23,751 bases of DNA from Betaproteobacteria bacterium (GCA_025362705.1 JANYFH010000040.1:1-23751); one strand, 5' to 3'. Counted from the first letter of the stretch, positions 16,098-23,220 are shown. Numbers and translations are program-made. Notes: generated by a model from the sequence alone, not told the origin.

Positions 16098-16574
16098 TAC
16101 CCACAGCTTCAAATGACGTCTTTCAATTTCACGATTTCGCTCAAGGATACTGTTCAGTCGTTCTCTGCCGTAAATGTCACCAGTGGATTGAATGAAGGGA
16201 CATAAAGGTGATTTCAAATCGTCTGACTGTTGCGGTCCTAATGACGCAGAAGTAGTAAGGATGTAGCGCTTTGGATTCAACTTCGCAATTTTTTCGAGTT
16301 CAACGTTTTTTAGCGCCGACTTCAGGCTGGAAAAAGTTGCATATCGCTTGCACTGAACAATCAACTCAGGCTGGTCTGAGTTAATCCATTTCGCCTTGCT
16401 CCCGGAAGGCTTCCGCGCCGAATTTTTCGCCGGTGCATAACGGAGATCGATTCCTTTATCGCGCCCATCTCGAAAGTTTTCCAAGCGAATGTCGAGATCC
16501 GCTTCCAGAAGATCTTTCGAGAGAATCTCAAAGTCTATTGGCGATAGGATATTTGTGAAGTCGTAATTAGTCAT
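15777..16574 (-). pseudogene. In-frame chimera: Mrr-like endonuclease domain fused to a truncated IS3 transposase
   Basis: Numbering follows the open frame from GTG 16616; the chosen start is ATG 16574 (residue 15). Residues 15-173 look like a restriction-endonuclease-fold domain. L-S-P-I-D-F-E is followed by G-R-D-K-G-I-D-L-R-Y and, after an insert, L-I-V-Q-C-K-R-Y. The G-x-D and Q-x-K pair is the Mrr-type catalytic signature. Residues 174-279 are the C-terminal end of an IS3-family OrfB transposase, with H-H-T-D-R-G-P-Q-Y (Asp185) and N-A-V-A-E-S-F-F (Glu221). The D-35-E spacing is preserved. Both parents are truncated, so the gene arose by deletion or aberrant IS insertion. The endonuclease half resembles the N-terminus of larger (nSTAND-type) defence proteins; that link is recalled. 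GTG 16616 overlaps the SnoaL-like stop as GTGA and could couple translation. Confidence 0.75.
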
Positions 16575-16612
16575 TGGTTGCGTAATCGAAGGGGCCACAC
16601 GCGCAATATTTT

Positions 16613-17044
16613 TCACCCACCCGCCAACTTCACCACCCCCATCTGCTGAAACATCTTCAAAAAATCAAAACTGTTCCAAGCCTCTACCACCTTCCCATCC
16701 CGCACCCGAAACATCAGCATTCCTTCAAACGCGACAGGCTTGCCGGAAGACTCCATACCAAAGCCCGCACCCGTATGCGTTGCCTTGATTTTGCAATAGC
16801 CGACGACCAAGTCACCTTCTGAAACCATTTCTTCGACACTGATGTGAATATCCGGAAACGCGCTGCGAAAGCTGTGATGGAATTTCTTGAATTCTTCCGG
16901 CCCACGAACTTCATTGCCGTTTGGATCTTCGAGACCGTGGGCGATGGCGTTGGGCGCGATCATTTCGTCGATGAGTTCGGCGCGGCCGTTATTCCACACC
17001 TCTTCAAACCAGCGATGCAAAATGGTGTTTTGTTCTTTTGCCAT
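16613..17044 (-). CDS. SnoaL-like / ester-cyclase-type NTF2-fold protein
   Basis: This 143-residue protein starts at ATG 17044, with GGGAG 6 nt upstream. The layout is that of SnoaL-like polyketide cyclases. The N-terminal helix contains R-W-F-E-E-V-W-N-N-G and L-I-D-E-M-I-A-P-N-A-I-A-H-G. Then come F-K-K-F-H-H-S-F-R-S-A-F-P-D-I-H and the beta-strand region V-x-Y-C-K-I-x-A-T-H-T-G. Such proteins form a small hydrophobic pocket; most are not tied to a polyketide pathway. No partner gene here indicates a substrate. Confidence 0.85.
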   Translation of the reverse strand: MAKEQNTILHRWFEEVWNNGRAELIDEMIAPNAIAHGLEDPNGNEVRGPEEFKKFHHSFRSAFPDIHISVEEMVSEGDLVVGYCKIKATHTGAGFGMESSGKPVAFEGMLMFRVRDGKVVEAWNSFDFLKMFQQMGVVKLAGG

Positions 17045-17152
17045 TGCCGACTCCCTTGATTGCGACGAGGCACCAGTCTAGGGGTGACATTAACAAAAGG
17101 CAATCGATCTGCTAAGTGCGGAGACAGAAGGCGGAGAATACTGGATATGGAT

Positions 17153-17263
17153 AAACTCTAGCATTGGCGAGGCTTTCAGGCCCAATATCTCCCTGTGAAG
17201 CGCGCCGATGCTAGGGTTTGTAAAATTTTCGGGTCACGTATCGGGATATCGCCTTTGATAGAA
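17153..17263. repeat. Palindromic intergenic repeat, AAACTC family, copy 4 (extended form)
   Basis: The left arm AAACTCTAGCATTGGCGAGG (17153-17172) pairs with CGATGCTAGGGTTT at the right (17206-17219). The extended part ends with CGCCTTTGAT at 17250-17259, as in the 8328 copy. This is the most symmetrical copy. It lies in the 336-bp gap between the SnoaL-like and LysR genes, which contains no gene. Confidence 0.62.
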
Positions 17264-17304
17264 ATACAATATTGCTAAGCCAATTGCTTTCTTATTTCGG
17301 GGAA

Positions 17305-17365
17305 TCAAAGGGGCTCGAGTTAATTTCCAAAGACATTGAGGCTCAAGAACAAATCGAGCCCCTTT
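17305..17365. repeat. Perfect 12-bp inverted repeat after the LysR gene; hairpin repeat, copy 2
   Basis: AAAGGGGCTCGA (17307-17318) and TCGAGCCCCTTT (17354-17365) are exact inverted repeats with a 35-nt loop, 16 nt beyond the LysR stop on the - strand. On the LysR transcript this would form a strong stem followed by a short T-poor tail, so it may terminate or protect the mRNA. It is also homologous to the copy at 15686. An alternative pairing of GGCTC within the loop with GAGCC is possible. Confidence 0.6.
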
Positions 17366-17380
17366 TGTTCGTGAATTTCA

Positions 17381-18319
17381 TCACCGGTGAATCGGGTCGG
17401 ACACCACATTCAGTCCTGCGAAACTCGCCGGCAGTTCTTTCACAAGAAACTCAGCGAGCGCACGGCTGGCAGCCGGCAAATGCCGGTCCGGATAAACAAG
17501 CCAAAGTCCGACCTTGCCTGCGCTCGCTCTCGGCAAAATGTGCTTCAACCTTCCCGCGTTCACGTACTTCATGCAGATCGCCAACGGCAGGAAGCCGATG
17601 CCGAAGCCATCAGCAGTGCACTCAGCCGCGAGCCTCGCCTCGTTCACCGCGACACACCCATGAACGATCACGTTCTGAATCCGCTTGCCGATGTGGAGTT
17701 GCCATGTGACTCGATCGGCACGCGAGCCGAGAATGACGCAAGTATGGTTTTTGAGATCACTCACGGTACGCGGTGTCCCTTGCGCCTTCAGATAGCCGGG
17801 GCTCGCGAACAGGCACCTGGGGGCGTCCAGAAGTCGCCTGCCGATGAGCTTGTCGGCCCGGTTCTCGGGCGCCGCGCGTAGCGCCAGGTCGAACCGCTCT
17901 TCGACAAGATCGACGTAGCGGTCCGCGAACTCCATCTCTACGCGGACGCCGGGATGCAACGCCAGGAATTTCGAAATGGCGGCCCAGAGCGCATCGGCGG
18001 TGCCGACGGGTGCACTCAATCGAACGCGCCCACTCAGCACGCCCGCCGAATCGCCTAACAACTCGTGCGCGAGCGCGATCGATTGCATACCGACCCGCGC
18101 ATGGTTCAGGAAGGCCTGCCCCGCCTCGGTCAATGTCAGCGAACGCGTGGTCCGCTGAAAGAGACGCGCGCCGACTTCCTCTTCAAGACGGGCGATCCTT
18201 CGGCTGACCAGCGAGGGCGGCACGCCGAACAAGCGCGCTGCCGCGGAAAAGCTACCGCTATCGGCCACCTCCAGCAGATACCGGATGTTATTCAGATCGG
18301 TGAATTTGGATGTTTGCAT
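17381..18319 (-). CDS. LysR-family transcriptional regulator
   Basis: This 312-residue protein has an N-terminal winged HTH (about 9-66) with F-S-A-A-A-R-L-F-G-V-P-P-S-L-V-S-R-R-I-A-R-L-E and the wing sequence L-F-Q-R-T-T-R-S-L-T-L-T-E-A-G. A two-lobed effector domain follows (about 95-300). It is of the DsdC/CrgA-like group that carries S-V-S-R-R-I-A-type helices. It reads away from the NmrA-pirin-DoxX-DedA genes with only 112 nt between starts, so it is the probable regulator of that operon. The ATG directly follows the palindrome ATTTGCAAAT. The effector is unknown. Confidence 0.93.
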   Translation of the reverse strand: MQTSKFTDLNNIRYLLEVADSGSFSAAARLFGVPPSLVSRRIARLEEEVGARLFQRTTRSLTLTEAGQAFLNHARVGMQSIALAHELLGDSAGVLSGRVRLSAPVGTADALWAAISKFLALHPGVRVEMEFADRYVDLVEERFDLALRAAPENRADKLIGRRLLDAPRCLFASPGYLKAQGTPRTVSDLKNHTCVILGSRADRVTWQLHIGKRIQNVIVHGCVAVNEARLAAECTADGFGIGFLPLAICMKYVNAGRLKHILPRASAGKVGLWLVYPDRHLPAASRALAEFLVKELPASFAGLNVVSDPIHR

Positions 18320-18329
18320 ATTTGCAAAT
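18320..18329. promoter_or_regulatory. Palindrome at the LysR start in the divergent promoter region
   Basis: ATTTGCAAAT is a perfect 10-bp palindrome touching the LysR ATG, and a further TTTGCA lies just beside it inside the LysR gene. On the - strand a CATAAT sits a few bases upstream as a -10 candidate. A regulator bound here would affect its own gene, as is common for LysR proteins. No convincing T-N11-A box was pinned to the NmrA side. Confidence 0.35.
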
Positions 18330-18431
18330 TATGTACAAGTGTTTGATTCATTTTAGCACTACACAGCGTAATGGTTGGGGCGCATATTGAGCGCTCGTTC
18401 CATCCACACCATTTCTTACAGGAGTTTCAAC

Positions 18432-19331
18432 ATGAGCAAAATCGATGTATTGGTCACAGGCGGCACCGGCAACGTCGGCAGCCAGGCATTGAAGTCCCTC
18501 CTTTCAAACAAGGGCCTGAAAGTCCGCGCACTGGTCAGGAACCCGGCCAAGGCCCAATGGATCGCCGATCTGGGCGGCGAACTCGTTGAAGGCGATCTGG
18601 ATGACGCCGCAGCCGTCAGCCGCGCGATGGTCGGTGTGAAGACGCTCGCCCTCATCACGCCGTCGAGCGCACACGCCGCAGCACTGGCCGGCAAGGTGAT
18701 CGTGATCGCCAAACAAGCCGGCGTGGAGAAAATCGTCCGGCTGTCGGCGATCAAGGCGGCCGAAGATGGCCCGACCGACAACACGCGCCAGCACGGGATC
18801 ACGGAACGCGCCATTCGCGAATCGGGTATGCGCTATGTGTTTCTGCGCCCGAGCTACTTCATGCAGAACCTGCTCGGCAGCATGGGCTCGATCGTTGGTG
18901 AAGGAAAACTCTATGCCGGCATGGGTGACGGCGCAGTCGCCCTCATCGATACACGTGATGTCGGCGATGCATTGGCCGCTGCGGTGCTGACCGATAAGTT
19001 CGACGGATCAGCGCTGGAGCTTTCCGGTCCCAGGAGCATCGGTCACAGCGAGATAGCAACAGCGATCGGCAAGACGCTGGGACGCAATGTGACCTACGTG
19101 GCGGTGCCCCCGGAAGCGGCGGGTGAGGCGGTGCGCGCCTTCGGCCTGGACGATTGGACGGTACAGATCATCATCGATTACTCCCGTGCTTACGCCAAGG
19201 GCTTCGGCGATTTCGTGACCGACGCGGTAGCGTCGCTGACCGGGCAAACGCCGCGGGATATCGAGACGTTCGCCAGGGAAGTCATTTCGCCTGCGGTGAA
19301 GTCGATGGCGCCGGCGCAGCAAGTTGCCTGA
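18432..19331 (+). CDS. NmrA-type NAD(P)-binding oxidoreductase (atypical SDR)
   Basis: This 299-residue protein starts at ATG 18432, with AGGAG 8 nt upstream; the frame is open to 18375 but without a ribosome-binding site. The N-terminus V-L-V-T-G-G-T-G-N-V-G (6-16) is the atypical-SDR/NmrA glycine-rich nucleotide-binding motif, followed by V-R-A-L-V-R-N-P-A-K, which would select NADPH. Relatives such as QorB reduce quinones; others are redox sensors. It heads a four-gene cluster with pirin, DoxX and DedA/rhodanese, which suggests electrophile or quinone detoxification. This role is inferred from the context. Confidence 0.9.
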   Translation: MSKIDVLVTGGTGNVGSQALKSLLSNKGLKVRALVRNPAKAQWIADLGGELVEGDLDDAAAVSRAMVGVKTLALITPSSAHAAALAGKVIVIAKQAGVEKIVRLSAIKAAEDGPTDNTRQHGITERAIRESGMRYVFLRPSYFMQNLLGSMGSIVGEGKLYAGMGDGAVALIDTRDVGDALAAAVLTDKFDGSALELSGPRSIGHSEIATAIGKTLGRNVTYVAVPPEAAGEAVRAFGLDDWTVQIIIDYSRAYAKGFGDFVTDAVASLTGQTPRDIETFAREVISPAVKSMAPAQQVA

Positions 19332-19380
19332 GCTTGGCGGCTCGGCAAACCAATGAAATTGTCGGGGTCGAATGTAATGT

Positions 19381-19434
19381 CGGGGCTGGCGTAACCATTA
19401 TTTCGTGTCGGAAAAAATGCTCACGCTGACCCCG
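19381..19434. repeat. Imperfect palindrome between the NmrA and pirin genes
   Basis: The arm CGGGGCTGGCGTAACCATT (19381-19399) pairs with AATGCTCACGCTGACCCCG (19416-19434), 14 of 19 positions matching, with a 16-nt loop. A third CGGGGTC half-arm is at 19364-19370. It lies in the 197-bp gap of the operon. There is no T-run, so it looks like a repeat rather than a terminator, though it may lower expression of the downstream genes. Confidence 0.55.
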
Positions 19435-19528
19435 GGCATGCACGATACATGTCCAGTTCCTATGTTCGTCATGCAATCGCAAAGTATCGCGACCCAACCC
19501 GAAAACAAACTGATTCAGGAGATTGAAA

Positions 19529-20425
19529 ATGAACGCACTGTTGTTGGCAAGCCCGGTTGCAAGCAAAGCAACAAAACCAGAAGCAAAGACAGAAGAACGC
19601 GCCCCGCGCAAGATCGTTGCCCGTTCCCGCGGCCATCACCAGGGCGGAATTACCCGCCTGATGAGTCCGTCCGGATTGGGAGAACGCATCAAGCCTTTCG
19701 TCTTTCTCGACGATTTCGACATCGCGCCAACCATGGCGTCGACGGGCGGCCCCATCACCGGCATACATCCGCATTCCGGCCTCGCCACATTAACGGTCGT
19801 CATTTCCGGCCAGATCGAGTACGTGGACACGACCGGCAAGAGCGGCGTTCTGCCGACCGGCGGGGTCGAATGGATGAATGCCGGCGGAGGTGTCTGGCAT
19901 GGCGGCCGTGCCGTTGGCGATCAAAACGTGCGCGGCTTCCAACTGTGGGTGGCGTTGCCGCCTGAAGATGAACACAGCCCCGCGTATAGCCAGTACCTGT
20001 CTCCCGAGCAAGTGCAATCGGAAGGATCTGCGCGCGTGATCCTCGGCCGCTATGGCAAGGCCACAAGCGCTATCCGCACCCGCGCATCGATCAACTATCT
20101 CCACGTCAGCCTGAAAAGCGGCGAGCACTGGCGCTATCAGCCACCAGCTGGTCATACCGTCGGTTGGGTGTCGCCGACGATCGGCAGGTTGCACATTGCA
20201 GACAAGGTGCTGGAGAACGAAATCGCCGTGTTCGAGGAATCCGATGGGGCGCTCGATTTTGTCGCGGACGGCGATGCCGAGTTCGTCCTCGGCTCAGCTG
20301 TCAAGCATCCGCACGACCTCGTGCTCGGCTATTACTCGGTGCATACCAGCCGCGACGCGCTTGTTCGCGGCGAGGCGGGCATCGAGCGCATCCGCAAGCA
20401 GCATTTCGAAACACCGCAGCCGTAA
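19529..20425 (+). CDS. Pirin-family protein with an altered metal site
   Basis: This 298-residue bicupin protein starts at ATG 19529, with AGGAG 7 nt upstream. A TTG two codons earlier is less likely. The pirin N-terminal cupin has G-I-H-P-H-S-G (His80, His82) and E-W-M-N-A-G-G-G-V-W-H-G-G (His124). Known pirins use two more residues of this kind, H-x-E, for iron. Here the position of the Glu is Gly126, so the fourth ligand is missing or comes from elsewhere. Known members are quercetin dioxygenases or redox-sensitive regulators. It is the second gene of the operon. Confidence 0.9.
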   Translation: MNALLLASPVASKATKPEAKTEERAPRKIVARSRGHHQGGITRLMSPSGLGERIKPFVFLDDFDIAPTMASTGGPITGIHPHSGLATLTVVISGQIEYVDTTGKSGVLPTGGVEWMNAGGGVWHGGRAVGDQNVRGFQLWVALPPEDEHSPAYSQYLSPEQVQSEGSARVILGRYGKATSAIRTRASINYLHVSLKSGEHWRYQPPAGHTVGWVSPTIGRLHIADKVLENEIAVFEESDGALDFVADGDAEFVLGSAVKHPHDLVLGYYSVHTSRDALVRGEAGIERIRKQHFETPQP

Positions 20426-20458
20426 TTTTCCCAATCATTTTTTACTTAAGGAGCAATC

Positions 20459-20881
20459 ATGAAAAACGCAATTGACAGCAACTCGACTCTCCCCGTCATC
20501 GGCCGCATATTGATGGCCGCGATCTTTCTCATCAGCGGCATCGGCAAGCTCATGGCGCCTGAAATGACCATCGGCTACATAGATGCGATGGGACTACCGT
20601 TCCCGACCTTGGGCTATGTGTTGGCAATCGCCGTGGAAGTCGGCGGTGGTCTGCAGCTGATACTGGGTTACAACACGCGCACGACGGCGCTCCTGCTCGC
20701 CGCATTCTCGATCATCACCGGCTTGGTCTTCCACCATGCGCTCGGCGACCAGAACCAGATGATCCACCTGCTCAAGAATTTCGCGATGGCGGGCGGGCTG
20801 CTGCAAGTCGCGGCCTTCGGCGCTGGCGCGTTCAGTATCGACAACCGCCGGGCATCGAACACGTTGGCGCGTCTCGCCTGA
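20459..20881 (+). CDS. DoxX-family integral membrane protein
   Basis: This 140-residue protein starts at ATG 20459, with AAGGAG 6 nt upstream. The N-terminus G-R-I-L-M-A-A-I-F-L-I-S-G-I-G-K-L (15-31) is the DoxX/SURF4-type signature. Four membrane helices are seen (about 14-31, 50-70, 75-93 and 107-125). DoxX proteins take part in thiosulfate:quinone or other thiol and redox chemistry at the membrane. The gene follows pirin after 33 nt and precedes DedA/rhodanese after 54 nt. Confidence 0.92.
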   Translation: MKNAIDSNSTLPVIGRILMAAIFLISGIGKLMAPEMTIGYIDAMGLPFPTLGYVLAIAVEVGGGLQLILGYNTRTTALLLAAFSIITGLVFHHALGDQNQMIHLLKNFAMAGGLLQVAAFGAGAFSIDNRRASNTLARLA

Positions 20882-20935
20882 GTTTTAAACTAACATCGAG
20901 TCCTTCAGCTCAGTGAATTTACAAAAGGAGTTTCG

Positions 20936-21853
20936 ATGGATCTGCTGGATTTGTTAGCTCGCTGGGGGCTGGCGCTGGTTTTCGGATCCGTGCTCCTGGA
21001 GCAAGGTGGCATTCCATTGCCGTCTGCACCGATTCTGGTGGCCGCGGGCGCGCTCGCCGCAAGCGAAATAATGCGGCCCGAGCTGGTGCTGCTGGTGGCG
21101 CTGCTGTCATGTCTGATCGCGGACCATATGTGGTTTCTTTTGGGCCGGCGTCATGGCCGGCGTCTGCTTGCCGGAATCTGCCGGCTGTCGCTTTCGCCCG
21201 ATACCTGTGTTCGCAAGACAGATGACCTCATCGGCCGATACGGCGCGACCGTGCTGCTGGTGGCGAAATTCATCCCCGGCGTCTCGGCCATGGCGATTCC
21301 CACTGCGGCCGCGATGGGCCTCTCCTACCGCCGATTCTTTCTCTACGATTCGCTCGGTTGCCTGATCTGGTGTGGCGCATATATCGGCGCGGGAATGATC
21401 TTCAACCGCGAGGTGAGTGGCGCTCTCGCCGCGATGAGCGTCATCGGTGGTTGGTCGCTGGTGGTGATTGCGGGATTGTTTGCGCTTTATATCGCGTACA
21501 AGCTATATCGACGCGTGCGCCTCACGCGGCTCTTTCAGGCGGTGCGTATCACGCCGAAGGAGATGCTCGCGTTGCTGATCAGCGAGCCCGGACTCGTGGT
21601 GCTGGACGCGCGATCGGACCTCGCACGATCGGAAGACCCGCGGTCGTTGCCCGGCTCGATTGTCATCGAACATGGCGATCCCATGGGGCAGCTGCCTCAT
21701 GATGCGAGGGAAAGAACGATCATCACCTTCTGTACTTGCCCGAACGAGGCCAGTGCCGCCTTGCTGGCAGAGCGACTGATCAAAGCCGGGTACTCCCGCG
21801 TACGCGTATTGGCCGGCGGAGCGGAAGCGCTGACGGTGCTTGCGTCCGCATGA
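20936..21853 (+). CDS. DedA-family membrane protein fused to a rhodanese domain
   Basis: This 305-residue protein starts at ATG 20936, with AGGAG 6 nt upstream. Residues 1-195 are a DedA/SNARE-associated membrane domain: the early E-Q-G-G-I-P-L-P-S-A-P, then A-K-F-I-P-G-V-S-A-M-A-I-P and Y-R-R-F-F (110-135). Residues about 205-303 are a rhodanese-like domain: V-V-L-D-A-R-S-D, then P-G-S-I, and the active loop T-F-C-T-C-P-N-E-A-S-A. Cys266 is the likely sulfur-carrying residue and Cys268 a second. DedA proteins act in membrane lipid flipping and proton-dependent homeostasis, while rhodanese moves sulfane sulfur. The fusion is known in proteobacteria. It ends the LysR-controlled cluster. Confidence 0.92.
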   Translation: MDLLDLLARWGLALVFGSVLLEQGGIPLPSAPILVAAGALAASEIMRPELVLLVALLSCLIADHMWFLLGRRHGRRLLAGICRLSLSPDTCVRKTDDLIGRYGATVLLVAKFIPGVSAMAIPTAAAMGLSYRRFFLYDSLGCLIWCGAYIGAGMIFNREVSGALAAMSVIGGWSLVVIAGLFALYIAYKLYRRVRLTRLFQAVRITPKEMLALLISEPGLVVLDARSDLARSEDPRSLPGSIVIEHGDPMGQLPHDARERTIITFCTCPNEASAALLAERLIKAGYSRVRVLAGGAEALTVLASA

Positions 21854-21886
21854 CCATTGGGGAAGGTAAACCAGGACCGGCAGGAG

Positions 21887-22046
21887 CTACTTAGGCACAG
21901 ACCACGTTTTCTTTTTGCCGCCGATGAAAGGTACACCGTCGGTCGTTGCCCTCCGCTTGGCTTCTGCTGATGCCTTTCTGAGGGCATCCAGAATGAGCGC
22001 GTCTTCTGCCTTTGGCTGCGCTACGCCTTTTGTTTCACGGCCACAG
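21887..22046 (-). pseudogene. Possible remnant of a small gene (C-terminal part only)
   Basis: On the - strand the frame ending in TAG at 21887 reads E-D-A-L-I-L-D-A-L-R-K-A-S-A-E-A-K-R-R-A and then V-P-F-I-G-G-K-K-K-T-W-S-V-P-K. This has protein-like composition, with an amphipathic helix and a basic tail. The frame is closed by a stop at 22076 and has no ATG, GTG or TTG start in the open part. I do not recognise the family. It may be the tail of a gene cut by rearrangement next to the acyltransferase, or chance. Confidence 0.3.
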
Positions 22047-23147
22047 CTATAGCACCCGCCTCGCCCCCGGGATCCTCAACAACAATCCCGCCACCGCAAA
22101 CGACCCCACAATTCCGCACGCCGCCACCGCAACAAACTTCACCATCGGCGGCGCTTCCCAGCCATGCAGCGCTACCGCGATCCCCACAATGATAGGCGGG
22201 TGAACGATGTATGCGCCGTATGCACGCTCTCCCAGCGCCTGCCCAAACGGGTGATTCTGGTTGCATCGCTTGCGAGCGATCCACAACAATCCGGCGATGA
22301 TTCCCCACGCGACGAATGGCTCCCAGAGCGCGTAGCTGATGGCAGCGAACGACCAGCCGGTCGCGAAATTGGCCGCGCCACCGGCCAGCTTTAGTGCGAC
22401 CGGCAACATCGGGATCGCGACCACGCTCACGATCATCCACGGCCTGGCCTCGGCGCGCGTGATGCGCTCCAGCCAGCGCGGGCCCGATGCCACGCAGCCG
22501 AGCGCGAATAGAAAAATGTATGACGAGAAATAACCGATCTGCAAGCCCCAGAATTCCTTGCCCACCGGCACCCATTGGCGTAACAGCAGCGCCACCAGCC
22601 CGACCATCAACGCAGCGAGCAGCCACCAGCGCGCGGCGGGTATCGGGCGCGATGTGTTGTCGCTGGTGCGCTTGAATGCCAGTGCCCAGATCGCGTAGCC
22701 TGCTGCAAACATGAGCAACGCTTGTGCGAACCATAACGGGCCGGGGATGAATCTCAAGCGCAGCATAAGATAGCTCCACACATCCCAGAAGTCTTTGCCT
22801 GCGGGGATGTCTGCGATGGCGGCTGTCATCGGGCCGAGTACGAAGCCGAATACGAGCAATGGTATTCCGAGGCGAATGAGGCGATCAGCAAAGAATTTTG
22901 CGGCGCCTTTGCGCGCGAACGAAGCCGGTGTGTAGTAGCCGGCAATGAGAAAAAACATGCCCATGAAATAAGCCTGGTTCACGGCGCAAAACATCGTGAG
23001 CAATTGGCTCGATATGCTGCCCGGTGCGACATTTTCATGGAAGAACCAGCCGCCGCTGGCACCGTAAGTGATCGCAGTGTGGTGAGCGATGACCAGCCCT
23101 GTCAGGAGGACGCGGAGGTGATCAATGAAGTGGCTGCGTTGGTTCAT
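22047..23147 (-). CDS. Membrane acyltransferase family 3, OpgC/MdoC-like
   Basis: This 366-residue integral membrane protein has about ten helices. It begins with F-I-D-H-L-R-V-L-L-T-G-L-V-I-A-H-H-T, the OpgC-type form of the AT3 N-terminus with its conserved His. M-G-M-F-F-L-I-A-G-Y-Y-T-P and a R-L-I-R-L-G-I-P segment follow. Relatives move succinyl or acetyl groups to periplasmic glucans or other surface sugars. I chose ATG 23147; the frame also allows TTG 23186, and neither has a good Shine-Dalgarno. It differs clearly from the OafA-type protein at 13887, so the two are not recent duplicates. Confidence 0.85.
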   Translation of the reverse strand: MNQRSHFIDHLRVLLTGLVIAHHTAITYGASGGWFFHENVAPGSISSQLLTMFCAVNQAYFMGMFFLIAGYYTPASFARKGAAKFFADRLIRLGIPLLVFGFVLGPMTAAIADIPAGKDFWDVWSYLMLRLRFIPGPLWFAQALLMFAAGYAIWALAFKRTSDNTSRPIPAARWWLLAALMVGLVALLLRQWVPVGKEFWGLQIGYFSSYIFLFALGCVASGPRWLERITRAEARPWMIVSVVAIPMLPVALKLAGGAANFATGWSFAAISYALWEPFVAWGIIAGLLWIARKRCNQNHPFGQALGERAYGAYIVHPPIIVGIAVALHGWEAPPMVKFVAVAACGIVGSFAVAGLLLRIPGARRVL

Positions 23148-23192
23148 GGAATTAAAGGGGCTCTCGTGGCAATTGGTTAAGCTCAAAAACGC

Positions 23193-23220
23193 CGTCGTCC
23201 CGGCGGAGGCTGGAATGACG
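23193..23220. repeat. REP-like short palindrome
   Basis: CGTCGTCCCGGC (23193-23204) and GCTGGAATGACG (23209-23220) are inverted repeats with 9 of 12 positions matching and a GGAG loop. It is of the common CGTCATTCC...GGAATGACG type that is dispersed between genes in many proteobacteria. It lies in the 141-bp divergent gap before the MBL-fold gene. If transcribed it forms a hairpin in a 5' leader. Confidence 0.6.

Noticed and set aside
22021..22779. Open frame on the - strand (252 codons)
   Set aside because: It is a frame-shifted shadow of the OpgC-like acyltransferase and has no membrane-protein or domain pattern of its own.
13887..23147. The two acyltransferase-3 genes as a duplicated pair
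   Set aside because: Their N-terminal motifs belong to different subgroups (OafA-like and OpgC-like), and they are on opposite strands with no visible shared DNA.
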